The notes beneath the pieces were generated by a model. The model searched no databases. It was given only the letters and a program-made list of their open reading frames with translations, and was not told the DNA's origin. This document shows positions 12,017-24,019 of a DNA stretch of 64,000 nucleotides, in pieces. Source of the stretch: Homarus americanus (lineage: Eukaryota; Arthropoda; Malacostraca; Decapoda; Nephropidae); the NCBI RefSeq assembly GCF_018991925.1, contig NW_024720711.1, forward strand, positions 2,527,971 to 2,591,970, given 5' to 3'. The first letter of the stretch is position 1; every line of letters begins with the position of its first letter. Position numbers and translations under genes: made by a program.

Positions 12017-12239
12017 ACCACCGTGTTGATGACTCAGTAATGAAAGAACCGTAAATAATCTACCTATTTTTATAACGAGTGAGTCAGGGGCGTCTCAATT
12101 AATTCATGCTGATTAGGTTGGAAGTTCTTAATTAATTAGTCATTATCACCTTTATTCGCCATGAAAGATGACTGGTTGGAATATTGGAATGGGGGAAGAC
12201 CTAGTGGGAATATGTGAATAGCTAGGAATCGTGGAATAA

Positions 12240-12440
12240 TTAGGAATAATTAGGAATATATGAATAAATGGTAGGAATATAGAGGAGGAAAAGATATCAG
12301 GAATAGATAGTAGGAATAACTTACGGAAAAATATAGTTGAAATAGATAGTAGGAATCGAAAACAGGAATTGATAGTAGGAATCGAAAACAGGAATTGATA
12401 ACAGGAAAATATAGTAGGAATAGATAGCAGGAAAAGAAAG
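12240..12440. repeat. Imperfect repeat around AATAGATAGTAGGAAT
   Basis: About ten degenerate units containing ATAGTAGGAAT or GAAAACAGGAATTGATA. Confidence 0.8.
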
Positions 12441-12530
12441 CCATAACAGTTGAGAATTGGTATAAATGTTATTTCAGGTCAGGACAGGGGATTCAACGCC
12501 GTGTGTATGGTAATTGTTTAAAGGCGATAG

Positions 12531-12534
<4 letters not shown>

Positions 12535-12571
<37 letters not shown>
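12535..12571. repeat. (GA)n microsatellite
   Basis: Perfect GA run just before the 22-bp satellite. Confidence 0.95.
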
Positions 12572-12574
<3 letters not shown>

Positions 12575-12587
12575 TTTACGTTCTGAA

Positions 12588-13236
12588 GGTTAAGTGAATC
12601 AGTTAGATACGTTAAGTGAATCAGTTAGATACGTTAAGTGAATCAGTTAGATACGTTAAGTGAATCAGTTAGATACGTTAAGTGAATCAGTTAGATACGT
12701 TAAGTGAATCAGTTAGATACGTTAAGTGAATCAGTTAGATACGTTAAGTGAATCAGTTAGATACGTTAAGTGAATCTGTTAGATACGTTAAGTGAATCTG
12801 TTAGATACGTTAAGTGAATCAGTTAGATACGTTAAGTGAATCAGTTAGATACGTTAAGTGAATCAGTTAGATACGTTAAGTGAATCTGTTAGATACGTTA
12901 AGTGAATCAGTTAGATACGTTAAGTGAATCAGTTAGATACGTTAAGTGAATCAGTTAGATACGTTAAGTGAATCAGTTAGATACGTTAAGTGAATCAGTT
13001 AGATACGTTAAGTGAATCTGTTAGATACGTTAAGTGAATCAGTTAGATACGTTAAGTGAATCAGTTAGATACGTTAAGTGAATCAGTTAGATACGTTAAG
13101 TGGATCTATTAGACACGTTAAGTGAATCAGTTAGATACGTTAAGTGAATCAGTTAGATACGTTAAGTGGATCTATTAGATACGTTAAGTGAATCAGTTAG
13201 ATACGTTAAGTGAATCAGTTAGATACGTTAAGTGAG
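12588..13236. repeat. 22-bp satellite, about 29 copies
   Basis: A 22-bp unit beginning GTTAAGTGAATCAGTTAGAT is repeated head to tail with no length change. Two variant types recur: AATCTGTT in several units and GGATCTATT in two. The last unit ends AGTGAGTCAGATATG. No spacers, so it is not a CRISPR-like array. Confidence 0.97.
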
Positions 13237-13373
13237 TCAGATATGTTCTTACATCAATTGAGGGAAACTGAACTGAGGAGTACCTGAGAATGTGTTATGT
13301 TGTCTCAGCTTAACAATGAGTTAAGTTTCCATACATTGTACTTAGTAAGGTGGAAAATTTATGTATGACACTA

Positions 13374-13375
<2 letters not shown>

Positions 13376-13406
<31 letters not shown>

Positions 13407-13409
13407 TGT
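13376..13409. repeat. (GT)n microsatellite
   Basis: GT dinucleotides with one TATG interruption. Confidence 0.93.
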
Positions 13410-13533
13410 AAGAACACCTGTAATTAACACCGCTAAACCTCTACCTGTTGAGATGAACAAATTTTCTTAATATTAACCTTCCTGCTCAACAGGACCCTAA
13501 TTTAAATTTTTCAACTTTGCGATGGATTAGAGA

Positions 13534-13895
13534 GTGTACACCGTGTGTACACTCTTACTGAGTGTACACACGGTGTACACTCAGTAAGATGTAGGGGAGG
13601 TACACACAGTGTACACACAGTAAGGTGTAGGGAGGTACACACACATATGGTGTACACACAGAAAGGTGAAGGGGAAGTACACACACTGTGTGCACTCAGT
13701 AAGATGTAGGGGAGGTACACACGGTATACACACAGTAAGGTGAAGGGGAGGTACACACACTGTGTGCACTCAGTAAGATGTAGGGGAGGTACACACACGG
13801 TATACACACAGTAAGGTGAAGGGGAGGTACACACACGTTGTGCACTCAGTAAGGTGTAGGGAAGGTACGCACACATACGGTGTACACACAGTAAG
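13534..13895. repeat. Minisatellite of ~50 bp: GTACACACR...CAGTAAGRTGWAGGGGAGG
   Basis: About seven units alternate between two sub-types (CACTCAGTAAGATGTAGGGG and CACACAGTAAGGTGAAGGGG). The array starts with a palindromic stretch, GTGTACACCGTGTGTACAC. Confidence 0.9.
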
Positions 13896-13937
13896 GTGTA
13901 ACCTAGCTAAGGTTGTGGTGTCGTGTGACGTCACCCA

Positions 13938-13940
<3 letters not shown>

Positions 13941-13968
<28 letters not shown>
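13941..13968. repeat. (GT)n microsatellite
   Basis: Fourteen GT units. Confidence 0.95.
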
Positions 13969-13969
<1 letters not shown>

Positions 13970-13971
<2 letters not shown>

Positions 13972-14470
13972 CACGGACTTGTATAACACGGTGTGGCTGG
14001 CTGGTATCTGGACTACATCTGGCCTTCCGTATTCACGCCGCCGTTTACGCTCCCAACTCTATAAAAAGAATCTCGTTTCTTTTATAGAGAGGAAGCACAA
14101 CCTTGGGGCTGTCAGGGGCAGCTCTCCCTGACTCACTCGCTAAAATCACACCTAAAGTGAAGTTGTGGTTCTGAGTTTTGGTTCTTCTCGATGATGCAAC
14201 TTGGCAATACAAACAGGTAAAAGTCGAGGCTTTGAATCATGCCTTAGTTCTCCAGCGTACAGCACCGGGGCACAACAAGCGTGGTGGCTGTACAGAGGCT
14301 AATGAGGGTGGGCCCAGGTCTCCTTGGTCTCTTGCCGTGACTACAGGTGTGAGGTGTACAGTACGTGAGACTACTGCTGGAAGGTGACCCCCCCACCCGT
14401 AACACCTTCCCAGCATCAAGAACCAATAGTTTTCTAAAGTAAGGACAAATAATCGACTTTTTATGTATTT
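13970..14470. other. Unique DNA of balanced composition, no gene recognised
   Basis: Short frames at 14178-14387 (plus) and 14237-14419 (minus) overlap on opposite strands. No splice-bounded exon or domain could be supported. Confidence 0.4.
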
Positions 14471-14474
14471 CTGG

Positions 14475-14555
14475 ATTTTTATTTATTTTTTTTTTTTGTG
14501 GGATTAGCCCATCCGGGCGCAAGTCACTGACCCACATCAGGGTCTGGGGGCGAAA

Positions 14556-14630
<75 letters not shown>

Positions 14631-14775
14631 CAGAAATTAAAAAAAATCAATCAATCAAAAGTGAAAAACGATATACAATATGTATGTTGTGTTGTCAATA
14701 GTAAGAGACACAATTGAGACCCTGCAATTGTGTGTAAATGAGGCAGAAAGTCAGATCAGCAACCTGGGACTTAAA
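14475..14775 (+). mobile_element. Dispersed repeat with internal (AAT)n array, copy 2
   Basis: Opposite-strand partner of 10541-10840. The order is GTGGGATTAGCCCA, a ~45-base block ending GTCTGGGGGCGAAA, (AAT)n at 14557-14627, a ~60-base linker, then CACAATTGAGACCCTGCAAT and CAGCAACCTGGGACTT. Similarity to copy 1 ends at GGGACTT, marking one boundary. Confidence 0.7.
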
Positions 14776-14776
14776 G

Positions 14777-15035
14777 ACATCACCTAAAATTAGCCCTCAG
14801 CTTATCTCACCTGATCATAAAATACAATAACGTAACGCTACAGAGGGGTTAGGCTAGATTAAGTTAGGTTAGATTAGGTTAGCTTAGATTAAGTTAGGTC
14901 AAATTAGGTTAGATTAGGTTTGGTTACGTTCCAATAGGTTATGTTATTTTTAGCTCATGTTAGGTTAGGTTAGGTTAGGGTGCTTAATCATCCGGTGAAA
15001 TAATCTGGGGGGCCTAATTTTCATGTGCTTCCTGT
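14777..15035. mobile_element. Inverted-repeat element with degenerate TTAGG array
   Basis: Outer termini are CATCACCTAAAATTAGCCC (left) and, on the minus strand, CACATGAAAATTAGGCCCCC (right). Inner termini are ATCTCACCTGATCATAAAAT and TATTTCACCGGATGATTAAG. The core is about 150 bases of TTAGGTTAGATTAGG-like repeats. Same design as 4679-4864 in the opposite orientation. Confidence 0.6.
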
Positions 15036-15241
15036 AAACATTTAAAAAAGAATCAGAAAATAACAAATTCCAAGTATTTCTGTAAGTCAACTATCATGAG
15101 GTAAGGTTCAACGGCCCACGCACTGTACTTCCTTACTAGTAATTTACGTTCCAATTTATTTTAGATTCCAAAAATATGTTCACAAAACCTCGATGTTCCC
15201 GCCTCTGTTGTAGTCAGAAAAGTATTGACAACAAGTATGGC

Positions 15242-15243
<2 letters not shown>

Positions 15244-15280
<37 letters not shown>

Positions 15281-15792
15281 CTTCAACCAACAGTCACATG
15301 TAGTTGTCGTGTTTTTATTTAATCTCCAGACAATTTATTATCGTGCGAATTTAATTTCATATTGTGTATTTTCCATTAAAACTCCTTCGGTTTTCGTAAG
15401 TTTTATGTAGACGTCAATAAACTGTTTATGCTGGTCTGTCTGTCTGTGTGGCTCACTTTACTCTGCGATTCGTTAAGCTTCATCTGTGTGAGACTTTATA
15501 CGGTCATCATCACCACCATCATCATCACCATCATCATCATCATCATCATCATCATCACCATCATCATCATCATTTATAGGGTGAAGGTCGACGCACGTTC
15601 ATTATCACGACCGTGTGTAAGTCGTGGCGTGTGTGTCTGGTCGGGCCCGTGGTCTTTCCTTGTAACTGTAGCTAAGACGTCGTGTCCCTGAAGACCTCTG
15701 GGGAATGTTATGACAGGTGAGGGCCTTTATCTCTACAGGTGAGAGAATAATGGCTCGTGTGTTGGAGTCCATGAGAGTTCTTTCTTACGCCC

Positions 15793-15874
<82 letters not shown>
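15244..15874. repeat. Four microsatellites: (GT)n, (CAT)n, (TTA)n and (GTA)n
   Basis: (GT)n 15244-15278, (ATC)n with ACC breaks 15508-15572, (ATT)n 15796-15832 passing directly into (AGT)n 15833-15874. The DNA between is unique and unrecognised. Confidence 0.93.
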
Positions 15875-16019
15875 TCGTCACCATTATTATTAATATTATG
15901 TATTTTCTTGGTTGTGTACACGAGCAGACAGGTGTGAAGGGGTGGGTGGGGGTGTGGCTGACAGATGGCATGGGTGTCAGGTGGTATTGACTAACAGGTG
16001 GTGTGGGCAGACAGTTGGT

Positions 16020-16435
16020 TTGGGCTGTTCAAGCATCAAAGTACAAATAAATGTACCAGAGGTTATATTAATTACCGTTACCTTCTACACCCATCAACTA
16101 ACCTTCTTTGTCTACATCCAGAATCTGTTTTTCCTGAGTCACGAATCTATTTCCAAACTCACAAATTAATCTTCATTGCATTATTTTCTTCTTTAATTGG
16201 TGCTAAGTGAACGTATCTCGTTAAGAATGACACATAGACCTTTCATTAACCGTGTAATCGCTTAAGTCAGCCAATTAGAGACGTTCTTATAGCACCAGTT
16301 ACGAAGAAAAGTTTTAATCTACGGTACTCTGAGAATTTATTCCTCGTCCATTTAAAGTTTCCATTTTTCTAATACGAGTTTCTGCTTCTTTATCCCCAAG
16401 GTAAACAGATGAGCGAGGGTGGAGAGGAGTACTGA
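16020..16435. other. AT-rich unique sequence, no gene recognised
   Basis: Short frames only; no repeat or motif identified. Confidence 0.5.
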
Positions 16436-16439
16436 TTGT

Positions 16440-16909
16440 TAATTACTGAAAGGAGAAAGAGAGGAGAGGGAGAAGGTAGAGAGTGAGAGAGAAGGTAGAG
16501 AGTGAGAGACAGAGGGGGAGAGAGAGAAGGTAGAGAGTGAGAGAGAGAAGAGAAAGAGACACAGACAGATAGAGAGGAAAGGGAGAAAAGGAGGGAAAGA
16601 ATTAGAGAAAGAGACAGACGAACAGAAAAATAGAAAAGGGAGAGAGAGTAATAAAGAGAAAAATAGAGAGGAAGAAGAAAATAAACAGAAAGAAGAAAAA
16701 TAAACAAAAAGAGAGAAAGAAAGGTTAAAAGAGAGAAAGAAAGAACAATTGGTTTGTTGCGCTATAAATATTCCCCGTTTAGTCTCGTCAGGAGAGGAGA
16801 GGAGAGGAGAGAGAAATCAATGTGACGTGTCTAGGTTTGTGTTCTTCGTCACAACACAGGTGAGGAGAAGGTAAAAACGAACAGGGGAATGAAGAGAAGG
16901 GAAAGAAAC

Positions 16910-16940
<31 letters not shown>

Positions 16941-17475
16941 AGGTGAAATAAAAGATAACTTAAGATTAAAAAAAAGAAAAGAAAAATAGGACACAGGAGA
17001 GAGAAAAAGAGAGAGAGAGAAGAGGGGGAAGAAAAAAAAGAATTAAAGTCAATAGAAATGAAAATAAAAGATAGCAAAGAGAGATAAAAGAAAAAACAAG
17101 AGAAGTGAAAAAAAGATTAAAGGATACATCACACACAGAGAGACAGGAAGAGCCACAGCAACAATAACAAAGACAAACGGACGTGAAACTAAACTTGGTG
17201 AGAAGCGACACAACACAATTACATAAATGAATGAAGATAGAACACAGCAGAGGGCGTAGTGCAGGTGGACCGGGAGAGGAAGGGTGCAAGAATTTAGAAG
17301 GGGAAAAGGGTGCAAAGGGAGGAGGGTGCAGGAGGAGGATGGGTTAAGTAGGAGGAGAAGGGGAAGGATGGATGCAAGGTGAGGAATGGGAAAGGGGGAT
17401 GGGAGAGCAAGGAAGGGTGCAAGGGTAGAACAACGAAGGGGGAGGAGGAAGAAGGGGAAGGGAGAGGTCAAGGAG
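16440..17475. repeat. ~1 kb polypurine tract
   Basis: Imperfect GAGAGA, GGTAGAGAGTGAGAGA, AAAGAAAA and GGAGGAGG repeats, interrupted by ~60 bases of mixed sequence near 16740-16790 and 16820-16860. Long minus-strand frames rich in S, L, F and P are artefacts. Confidence 0.85.
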
Positions 17476-17533
17476 AAAATGCTGTGAGGGAGACATGTAA
17501 ATGCATTAACTTACATACAGTTTAAGCTGTGCA

Positions 17534-17576
17534 ACCTAACCTAGCCTAACCTAACCTAACCCACCTAACCTAAACT
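17534..17576 (-). repeat. Short (CCTAA)n telomere-like stretch
   Basis: Six to seven CCTAAC units with one CCCACC break; no inverted termini seen. Confidence 0.7.
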
Positions 17577-17774
17577 AACATTATTCTCTAAACTAACTCA
17601 GTGGTTAAGGCGGAGGTAATGGTATTTATGTTTGGGGGGTGGAAGGAGGAATTTCCCTATAAGTGTGGTTTATAAGTCACCATCACTCTGTTCTATAAAT
17701 CATGTAGCCAAAAGACCATCAATCAGCCAAAACCTTAATGACCAGGTACGTCCCCTGTTGATAAAGACTATAGG

Positions 17775-18000
17775 GAAGTTATTGAATTTTTAAGGGGGAA
17801 ATATATCAGTTTTCTCCCCCATTAAAAAAATAAGGAGGAAATGATTGATTTTGTGGGGAAATATCTTAATCTTTACCTATATTTAAAAAAAATAAGAGAA
17901 ATTAAATGTTTTGGGGAAATAATTCAAATTTTCGCTTCTACTAAAAAAAGTAGATTATTGTTTTGACGGTAATATTTCGATCTTTACCCCCCCCTTAGAA
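17775..18000. repeat. Degenerate ~57-bp tandem repeat
   Basis: Four decayed units of the form GGGGAAATATNTTAATCTTTACC followed by TATTAAAAAAA. No coding potential. Confidence 0.5.
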
Positions 18001-18318
18001 AAAATCTCCTGGATTCGCCTCTGTATAAAGGGAGGATGATAATAAGGTAGTATGGCATTGTGTAGAAAGAATCTGATGGAGAGAGAGAGGGAGAGAGAGG
18101 GGAACAAGACAGGGAGAGGTATTTAGTAAGCAATGTGAAGGGGGAAGCTGTAAGATGAGAGATTGTGTTTGTGTGTAGGTCAGGGGGTAAAGGTGAGAGA
18201 GAACGATAATAAAACGATGAAGAAAGGGGTAGAGTAAAGAGTATAGATCATAGAGAGAGAAGGGAGGAAGAAGTAAGTGAAGAAGAGTAAACAGAGGGTA
18301 AAGCAAAGGGGGAAATGG

Positions 18319-18320
<2 letters not shown>

Positions 18321-18380
<60 letters not shown>
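18321..18380. repeat. (GT)n microsatellite
   Basis: Thirty GT units. Confidence 0.97.
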
Positions 18381-18383
<3 letters not shown>

Positions 18384-18429
18384 CAGAGAGAACTGTCAGC
18401 CCTGTCATCAGTCATGAACGTGTCTGCAG

Positions 18430-19160
18430 CCAACATCTGAATCTTCAAGTTCTTTTTCTCTTAACGCGACAAGGCTGAGTGGAGAAAGTGATGAAAGAGA
18501 TTAAAGAAAATGGCGGAGGGGAAGGAGGGCAAGACGTGGTCCTACTGACGATCTCACCTTATTACTTTTGTCTCTATATACCAGAAATGATATTACGAAT
18601 TCCTTGAAGTAAAGTTTTCTTGCATCGTCTGAGAGTTCTTGGTCTGTCGCGCCATTCAACCCCTAAAATACACAAATAAAATGAGAAATTACAGCACAAA
18701 AAAAATCAGATTTATACCATCAAACCATAAATTTCCAATGTTGTTGTTTCGCGCGCTTTTCACCCGCCAAAACAGCTGTTGATGGTGGTGGCTGCAACTC
18801 GCGCCAAGGCTTCTCAACCTCATGCCCGTATATTTAGCAGCGACAAGGAGGTATTTGGAGGGCGAAGGCGTATGGTGTATCCTGTGTAGCCGAACATTTG
18901 GGTACACATTCCTGGTGATGTCATCGAGTGTGAGCCAGGCAGGTCTCTCGGTCTGGTTAAAACGAGGTTATAGGATGTTGCTTTTCATGTACCTGGCACG
19001 GCCCCTTGATGCCCAGGGTGTGACAGATCTAGTTGATTACCTGCCGCGAGGAACAGAGGAGGGTAGAGGAGGGGTCAGCTGAGGGGGAGAGACATGAAGC
19101 GGGAAACAAAAGTAACTGGATTAGGTATTGAGTAGGCTGAAGAAAATCGATGGGTCAGAT
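18430..19160. other. Unique DNA, no gene recognised
   Basis: Balanced composition around 18740-19080. An 86-codon plus frame starts at 18822 but has no recognised domain, and a minus frame overlaps its start. Nothing firmer can be said. Confidence 0.35.
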
Positions 19161-19172
19161 AATGAAGGGAAA

Positions 19173-19430
19173 TATCATCATCATCATCATCATCATCATC
19201 ATTAGCAGCATCATCATCATTAGTAGTATTAATTAGTAACAAAGAGTATATTAGAGTATAAGCAGTGTTGGATGAGACAAGAACATCTATGTTTACGTTA
19301 AGGACCATAAATGTAAATACCAAAAAAAGGTAGAGTTTGTTTTTTGTTATTAATTTAGTGACTGAACAGACAAACACACAGACAAACACACAGACAAACA
19401 CACAGACAAACACACAGACAAACACACAAC
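19173..19430. repeat. (ATC)n microsatellite and 12-bp repeat AGACAAACACAC
   Basis: (ATC)n at 19173-19201; five copies of the 12-mer AGACAAACACAC at about 19368-19427, separated by AT-rich unique DNA. Confidence 0.92.
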
Positions 19431-19599
19431 AGAGACGGAAGAAACCTGATGTACAAAATGATTAACTAACCTAGAATAAATGTTCCAGTGCCTTAGTTGG
19501 TGAAGTGATGCATTATAATCAACAACAAGCTTCACGACCTTCTCTGTATGTAGATAACACTGTGGTATGCCGGTACGCGTAGTGGGTTGGGGGTAGGTT

Positions 19600-20080
19600 G
19601 TGGTGGGTGAATAATGGTGGTAGTACTGGTGATGGTGTGGGGGTCGTAGTGCTGGTGAGGATGGTAATGTTGGTGATGGTGTGGGGGTCGTAGTGCTGGT
19701 GAGGATGGTAATGTTGGTGATGGTGTGGGGGTGAGTGCTGGTGGGGCGGTGATGGTGTGGGGTCGTAGTGCTGGTGGCGGATGGTGGGGGGTCGTAGTGA
19801 GAGGATGGTAATGTTGGTGATGTGGGGTCGTAGTGCTGGTGAGGATGGTAATGTTGGTGATGGTGTGGGGGTCGTAGTGCTGGTGAGGATGGTAATGTTG
19901 GTGATGGTGTGGGATTGGTAGTGGTGATAATGCAAGTGAGTGATGGTGGGGATAGTAGTTATGATGAGTGATAGTTGGGATGGTAATGGTGGTTGTGAGT
20001 GATGGTGCGGATGGTAATGGTGGTGAGTGATGGTGGGTGATGGTAGTGGTGGTGAGTGATGGTGAGTCATGTACAGGTAT
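19600..20080. repeat. GGTGATGGTG minisatellite with ~51-bp higher unit
   Basis: Units of about 51 bp run GTCGTAGTGCTGGTGAGGAT, GGTAATGTTGGTGATG, GTGTGGGG. Five to six copies to about 19915, then degenerate GATGGTGGTGAGT. The 206-codon minus frame here is an artefact. Confidence 0.9.
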
Positions 20081-20379
20081 AGTGACAGGGGTGCAGCAGA
20101 TGGATGAAGTAATGCCTCATCGTGGTTGGAGAACACCATAGTGGGTCGCGTATATTACTACAGTGAAAGAGTGAGTGAGGGTAGGAGGAGAAAGTCGGTG
20201 TTTACTCTTCATTACGACCAGTTTGAGTTATAGCGACAGTTGGCTTCTAGGAGTGAATTATTATTATTATTATTATTGTTATTGTTGTTGTTATTAGTAG
20301 TAGTTTACATTATTAGATATACAAGTATGGTGACCTTTACCCCCCCATATAGACGTAACATCACTATAAAAGGTGCAAC

Positions 20380-20860
20380 ACAGAGAGTCAACGATTATAC
20401 CTGAACTACATCATCTCGATTATCCCGGTAGACTGATGGTTTCAGGACTAACGGCTCTTCAGACAAGACACAATAGGAAGGATCTCAGAGACATTCAGAA
20501 TCTTGAAAGGGATGGGAGACGTAAAACCAGATCAATTTATCTGTGTTGTCACGCACCACCAACTCGACGGTACACAACTATAAGCTCACCAAGGTGTAAT
20601 GCAAGACGAATATAAGGAAATACTTCTTCACACAGAGGCTGGTAGACCTATGGAACAATCTACCAGCTCAAGTCGTGGTGGTGGTAGAACTATGGAACAA
20701 TCTACCAGCTCAGGCAGTGGTATCAACAACACTAGTGGGCCTCAAAACAGCCTTTGACACGACTAACAAGAACAATGGAGGGATCCTACACCACGGCCTC
20801 CTTTCCTCGGCATGACCATCTCTAGTTGGGGCGGCCTTTAGGTAAATAAAGTAAAATAAC
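20380..20860 (+). pseudogene. LINE family C: C-terminal end and 3' UTR, broken
   Basis: The frame at 20373-20615 contains IPELHHLDYPGRLMVSGLTA, similar to the post-RT region of CR1/jockey-type elements. After frame changes come DLWNNLPAQVVV-type coding (with a ~40-base local duplication near 20650-20710) and AFDTTNKNNGGILHHG near 20750. The 3' end pattern (GGATCCTACACCACGGCCTC) recurs at 28028-28170. Confidence 0.7.
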
Positions 20861-21635
20861 ACTTCATTATTCACTTCACACAACAAAGGTAAAAAAAAAT
20901 AAAAGAAAAAACGTGACGCATTACTTTCAGGGAACCATTTAACCTGGGGAGTTTTACGTCCTCAGCTTGTCAAAAAAAAAACTCCCATGAATTTTACTAA
21001 GCATTATTTCTGTGAGTGTAGAAGGTAATGAGTGGTAATTACAATTGCTAAACCAAGCAGTCATCACCCACTATACAAAGGCTAACGCTTCAGCTTGACT
21101 AATTATACCCTGGTGTTTTATGCCTGGTGTGACAGCTTCGAATTAATCAACATTTTTATTGCAGTGTAATTAAATTCTTCGTTTATAGCCATGTCTTAGT
21201 GGCGTTTATTTCATGATTTTGTCATTGTCGCCGCTGAAGTATTTTTAATTTTTTTTATTCCTTAAATTTTGGGGGTTTTCTTGATGTTATTTCTACTTAG
21301 TTGTCTGTAGCACTTTCTTGACACTTTCTGCACTTTCTCTATGTTAATACTTTACTGTCACTTTCTACTCTTGTCTTGTCACCATCAATACTGCCACCAC
21401 TGTTAACACCACAACTACCACCATTACCAACACCACTATTACCACCACCACCACCACCACTACCACCACTACTGCCGCCATCACCATCACCTCCTCACTA
21501 ACTTTGAGCCACACTTCTAAACTTCAGGAGAGTCATTACTTAACGACACATCCTCTCACTGTTTATTTTACTCCTGTTTCTTCACATTTTCTTCAGCTTT
21601 GTGTTTGACCCTTGATGCTGACCACGCCCAGGTTC
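20861..21635. other. Unique AT-rich DNA with a (CCA)n-like patch
   Basis: ACCACCACCACCAC-type repeats at about 21405-21490; otherwise no gene or element recognised. Confidence 0.5.
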
Positions 21636-21639
21636 TTGG

Positions 21640-21880
21640 TCTTTCTCCTGTTGACGCTCAGGTTCTGTTTGTATTTCTCCTGTTGAGGCTCAGGTTCTGT
21701 TTGTATTTCTCCTGTTGAGGCTCAGGTTCTGTTTGTATTTCTCCTGTTGAGGCTCAGGTTCTGTTTGTATTTTTTCCTGTTGAGGTTCTGGTTCTGTTAA
21801 TATTTATCCTGTTGGGGCTCTGATTCTGTTAATATTTCTCCTGTTGAGGTTCTGGTTCTGTAAATATTTCTATCTGTTAA
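21640..21880. repeat. 32-bp minisatellite TTCTCCTGTTGAGGCTCAGG
   Basis: Seven units of about 32 bp; the first four are almost identical and the last three diverge (TTCTGTTAATATT). Confidence 0.93.
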
Positions 21881-21889
21881 GGCCCAGGG

Positions 21890-22690
21890 TATATGTGTGC
21901 GCCTCCACACCGCACACCTGACGAGAAGACTGACGCCAGATTCTCTTCAGCCACTCATAAGTTGATCTGTCTCCTCTGTGTCCGCATTATCTACCTACAG
22001 TATCTCACCCAACCCACAACGCTAGTGACTAACACGATGTCAGAAATATATTATCATGGCTGCTATTATTTACAAGGCTTCTCGTACCGTCAGAGGGGAA
22101 AAAATTGACGAATCTTTTGAGAATCTGGAATCTTGGCTTAAGCATCGCCTATGTACATTAATGTCTTGTTGTCCAGCCACTGTATGACCAAGTGTGTCGT
22201 TGGCAGGATGAACTACAGTATATTATTATTAGTCCTTGTATTATTATTATTGTTATTATTATCAGACGGTTTTATTTATATTTTATTATTGCTTGTGGCT
22301 AGAAGTGTGATCATCTTATGCTGCCAACAAGAACATTTTTTCTCTCTCAAATACCGTTAAGATCAAGTTGCCACGGAAGACACTCTTGAAACCGTAAAGT
22401 GCTCCTCAAGACGACACTGGCGCGCCCCCACCACAAGCCTCCATCACTGCCTCACTCTCCACGTTATTGACCTCGTCTTCTTCCTCCTGGTGATTTATGA
22501 GTCTTTAGAAAATATGCCGCCCTGCCTCTCCGCCTCTGCCTTCCCCTTCCGTTATTGTGTAGCGAGCTGTCTGTCTTGCTGGGTTAATTTAAAGTCTTAA
22601 TTTGGATCATAGTTCACTTAGCCTGACAGCAGCCTGGTGGAGGGAGTGAGGTACAGTACGCATGAGTTAACGTAGACACAGTGTTCTCTC
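21890..22690. other. Unique DNA, no gene recognised
   Basis: Short frames (21893-22108, 22151-22360) have no recognised domain. Confidence 0.4.
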
Positions 22691-22691
22691 T

Positions 22692-22770
22692 CTGTTTTTA
22701 GCGCTTAAAGACCTTCGTTGTTGAAGCTCAGTAATAACATTATAACAACACGTAAACTGAATAGTATAGA
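22692..22770. repeat. Dispersed repeat matching 63850-63915
   Basis: TTAAAGACCTTCGTTGTTGA and AGCTCAGTAATAAC match TTAAAGACTTTAGTTGTTGA and AGCGCAGTAATAAC near the right end of the window. The partner lies near a Gypsy-like gag remnant, so a long terminal repeat or other retroelement fragment is possible. Confidence 0.45.
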
Positions 22771-22814
22771 AATTCAGTGGATCATATTAGAGCTTTAGGG
22801 AATATGTCCACACT

Positions 22815-22963
22815 TGACGTCATAGTTTCATCAATTTCACACCAATATCAAATTTGATCAGCGATAAAGGTCGGCACATTTAGTATCAGAATATCTATCA
22901 ATAATGTGAGTTAGTAAATTATGCACGAATATTGTTTCAAGAATACTGTAAATATTGACGTCA
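22815..22963. promoter_or_regulatory. Two perfect TGACGTCA palindromes 141 bp apart
   Basis: TGACGTCA (the CREB/ATF site) lies at 22815-22822 and 22956-22963, followed by ATTGGTCGG (an inverted CCAAT box) at about 22996. A frame starting ATGGCCGCAACT follows at 22970. It looks promoter-like but no downstream gene could be recognised, so function is speculative. Confidence 0.3.
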
Positions 22964-23294
22964 CAATCATGGCCGCAACTATTTCGTCTCTGATTGGTCG
23001 GCTGTTGATTACATTTTCTTTGACTCGGGATCTTTTGTGGGAGAAAAGCGCGCGCAGACTGATGAAATATCCTGAGTTAAATGTTGAGGTGGTGCGAGGC
23101 GAGGCCGACACATGATTAATGAACTTATAGAGAAAGAGGGTATTCGTGTCTGGGTATGGCCGGTGCAGGTGTATGGCCAGCGGTGATGTATTACCACCAC
23201 AACTCTCACGTGTATGATGTATTGTTGTTGGTCGTGTGTGCCCGTCTACCCGCTGCGCCGGGCCTCACCACCCCAACCCACACTTTTACTTTAA

Positions 23295-23615
23295 CTTTTA
23301 TCGGTCACGTCTCTGTTACACACTGTTGGCAAGTACTGTTGACAAGTACTGGCGCTCTGTTGCATATTGTTGGCAAGTATTGGGCATGTACTGGCTCCAA
23401 AATGTATCTGAATCTGCACCAGTGTTGGTCAAGTCTGGTAATGAAACAGTTCACACTCGGTGCCGTCACAACACTCTCTGGCAGATTGTTCCAAGAGTTC
23501 ACAATTCTCACTCTGAAAAAGTTTGCCTTTACAGTTTTTTGGACCTGAGGCTTCTTCAACCTTGAGCTGTGACCCCTTGTGGGACGGGCGTCCGCCCCTT
23601 GCCTGTATATAGTAC
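23295..23615 (-). pseudogene. LINE family A C-terminal fragment
   Basis: The minus strand encodes RPTRGHSSRLKKPQVQKTVK, then VNSWNNLPESVVTAPSVN, then FRYILEPVHAQYLP, the signature of this family (fuller copy at 54040-56345). Frame changes near 23430 and at the end; a short local duplication (GTTGGCAAGTACTGTTGACA) lies near 23325-23345. Confidence 0.85.
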
Positions 23616-23903
23616 AATACAGTACGTTCATTTTTCTTCTAAACTTGGAGTAACAAAACATCTATTTACCAAAGAATCTCAGTGAGTGCAGTTGTAACAT
23701 TATTGTGTTACCCAAGCGTGTGCCGGAGCTCAAGTGTTGCGTTAAAACGTATCCAATTAAGAGAAAATACGAAGCACTCATGAAATTCAAAGTTTAAAGG
23801 TCAGATATTTACCTCATATCACTTGCATTATTTTGGTTATAAATTACCTTCGTTAGTTAATTCATATTCTCAATAGAAAGAAGTAGACGGTCTTTTCAAC
23901 AGA

Positions 23904-23906
<3 letters not shown>

Positions 23907-23950
<44 letters not shown>
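23907..23950. repeat. (GT)n microsatellite
   Basis: About 21 GT units. Confidence 0.97.
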
Positions 23951-23952
<2 letters not shown>

Positions 23953-24019
23953 ACTCAGACATGTTTGATATACTGCTGGTCATATCTCACTCGTGCTCTT
24001 CTGTGACCTGTGGCCGAGC

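Noticed and set aside
12588..13236. Regular array as a CRISPR locus
   Set aside because: The 22-bp units are contiguous with no unique spacers, and the genome is clearly animal.
18822..19082. 86-codon frame as an exon
   Set aside because: No recognised domain, no convincing splice sites, and an overlapping antisense frame; kept only as unassigned DNA.
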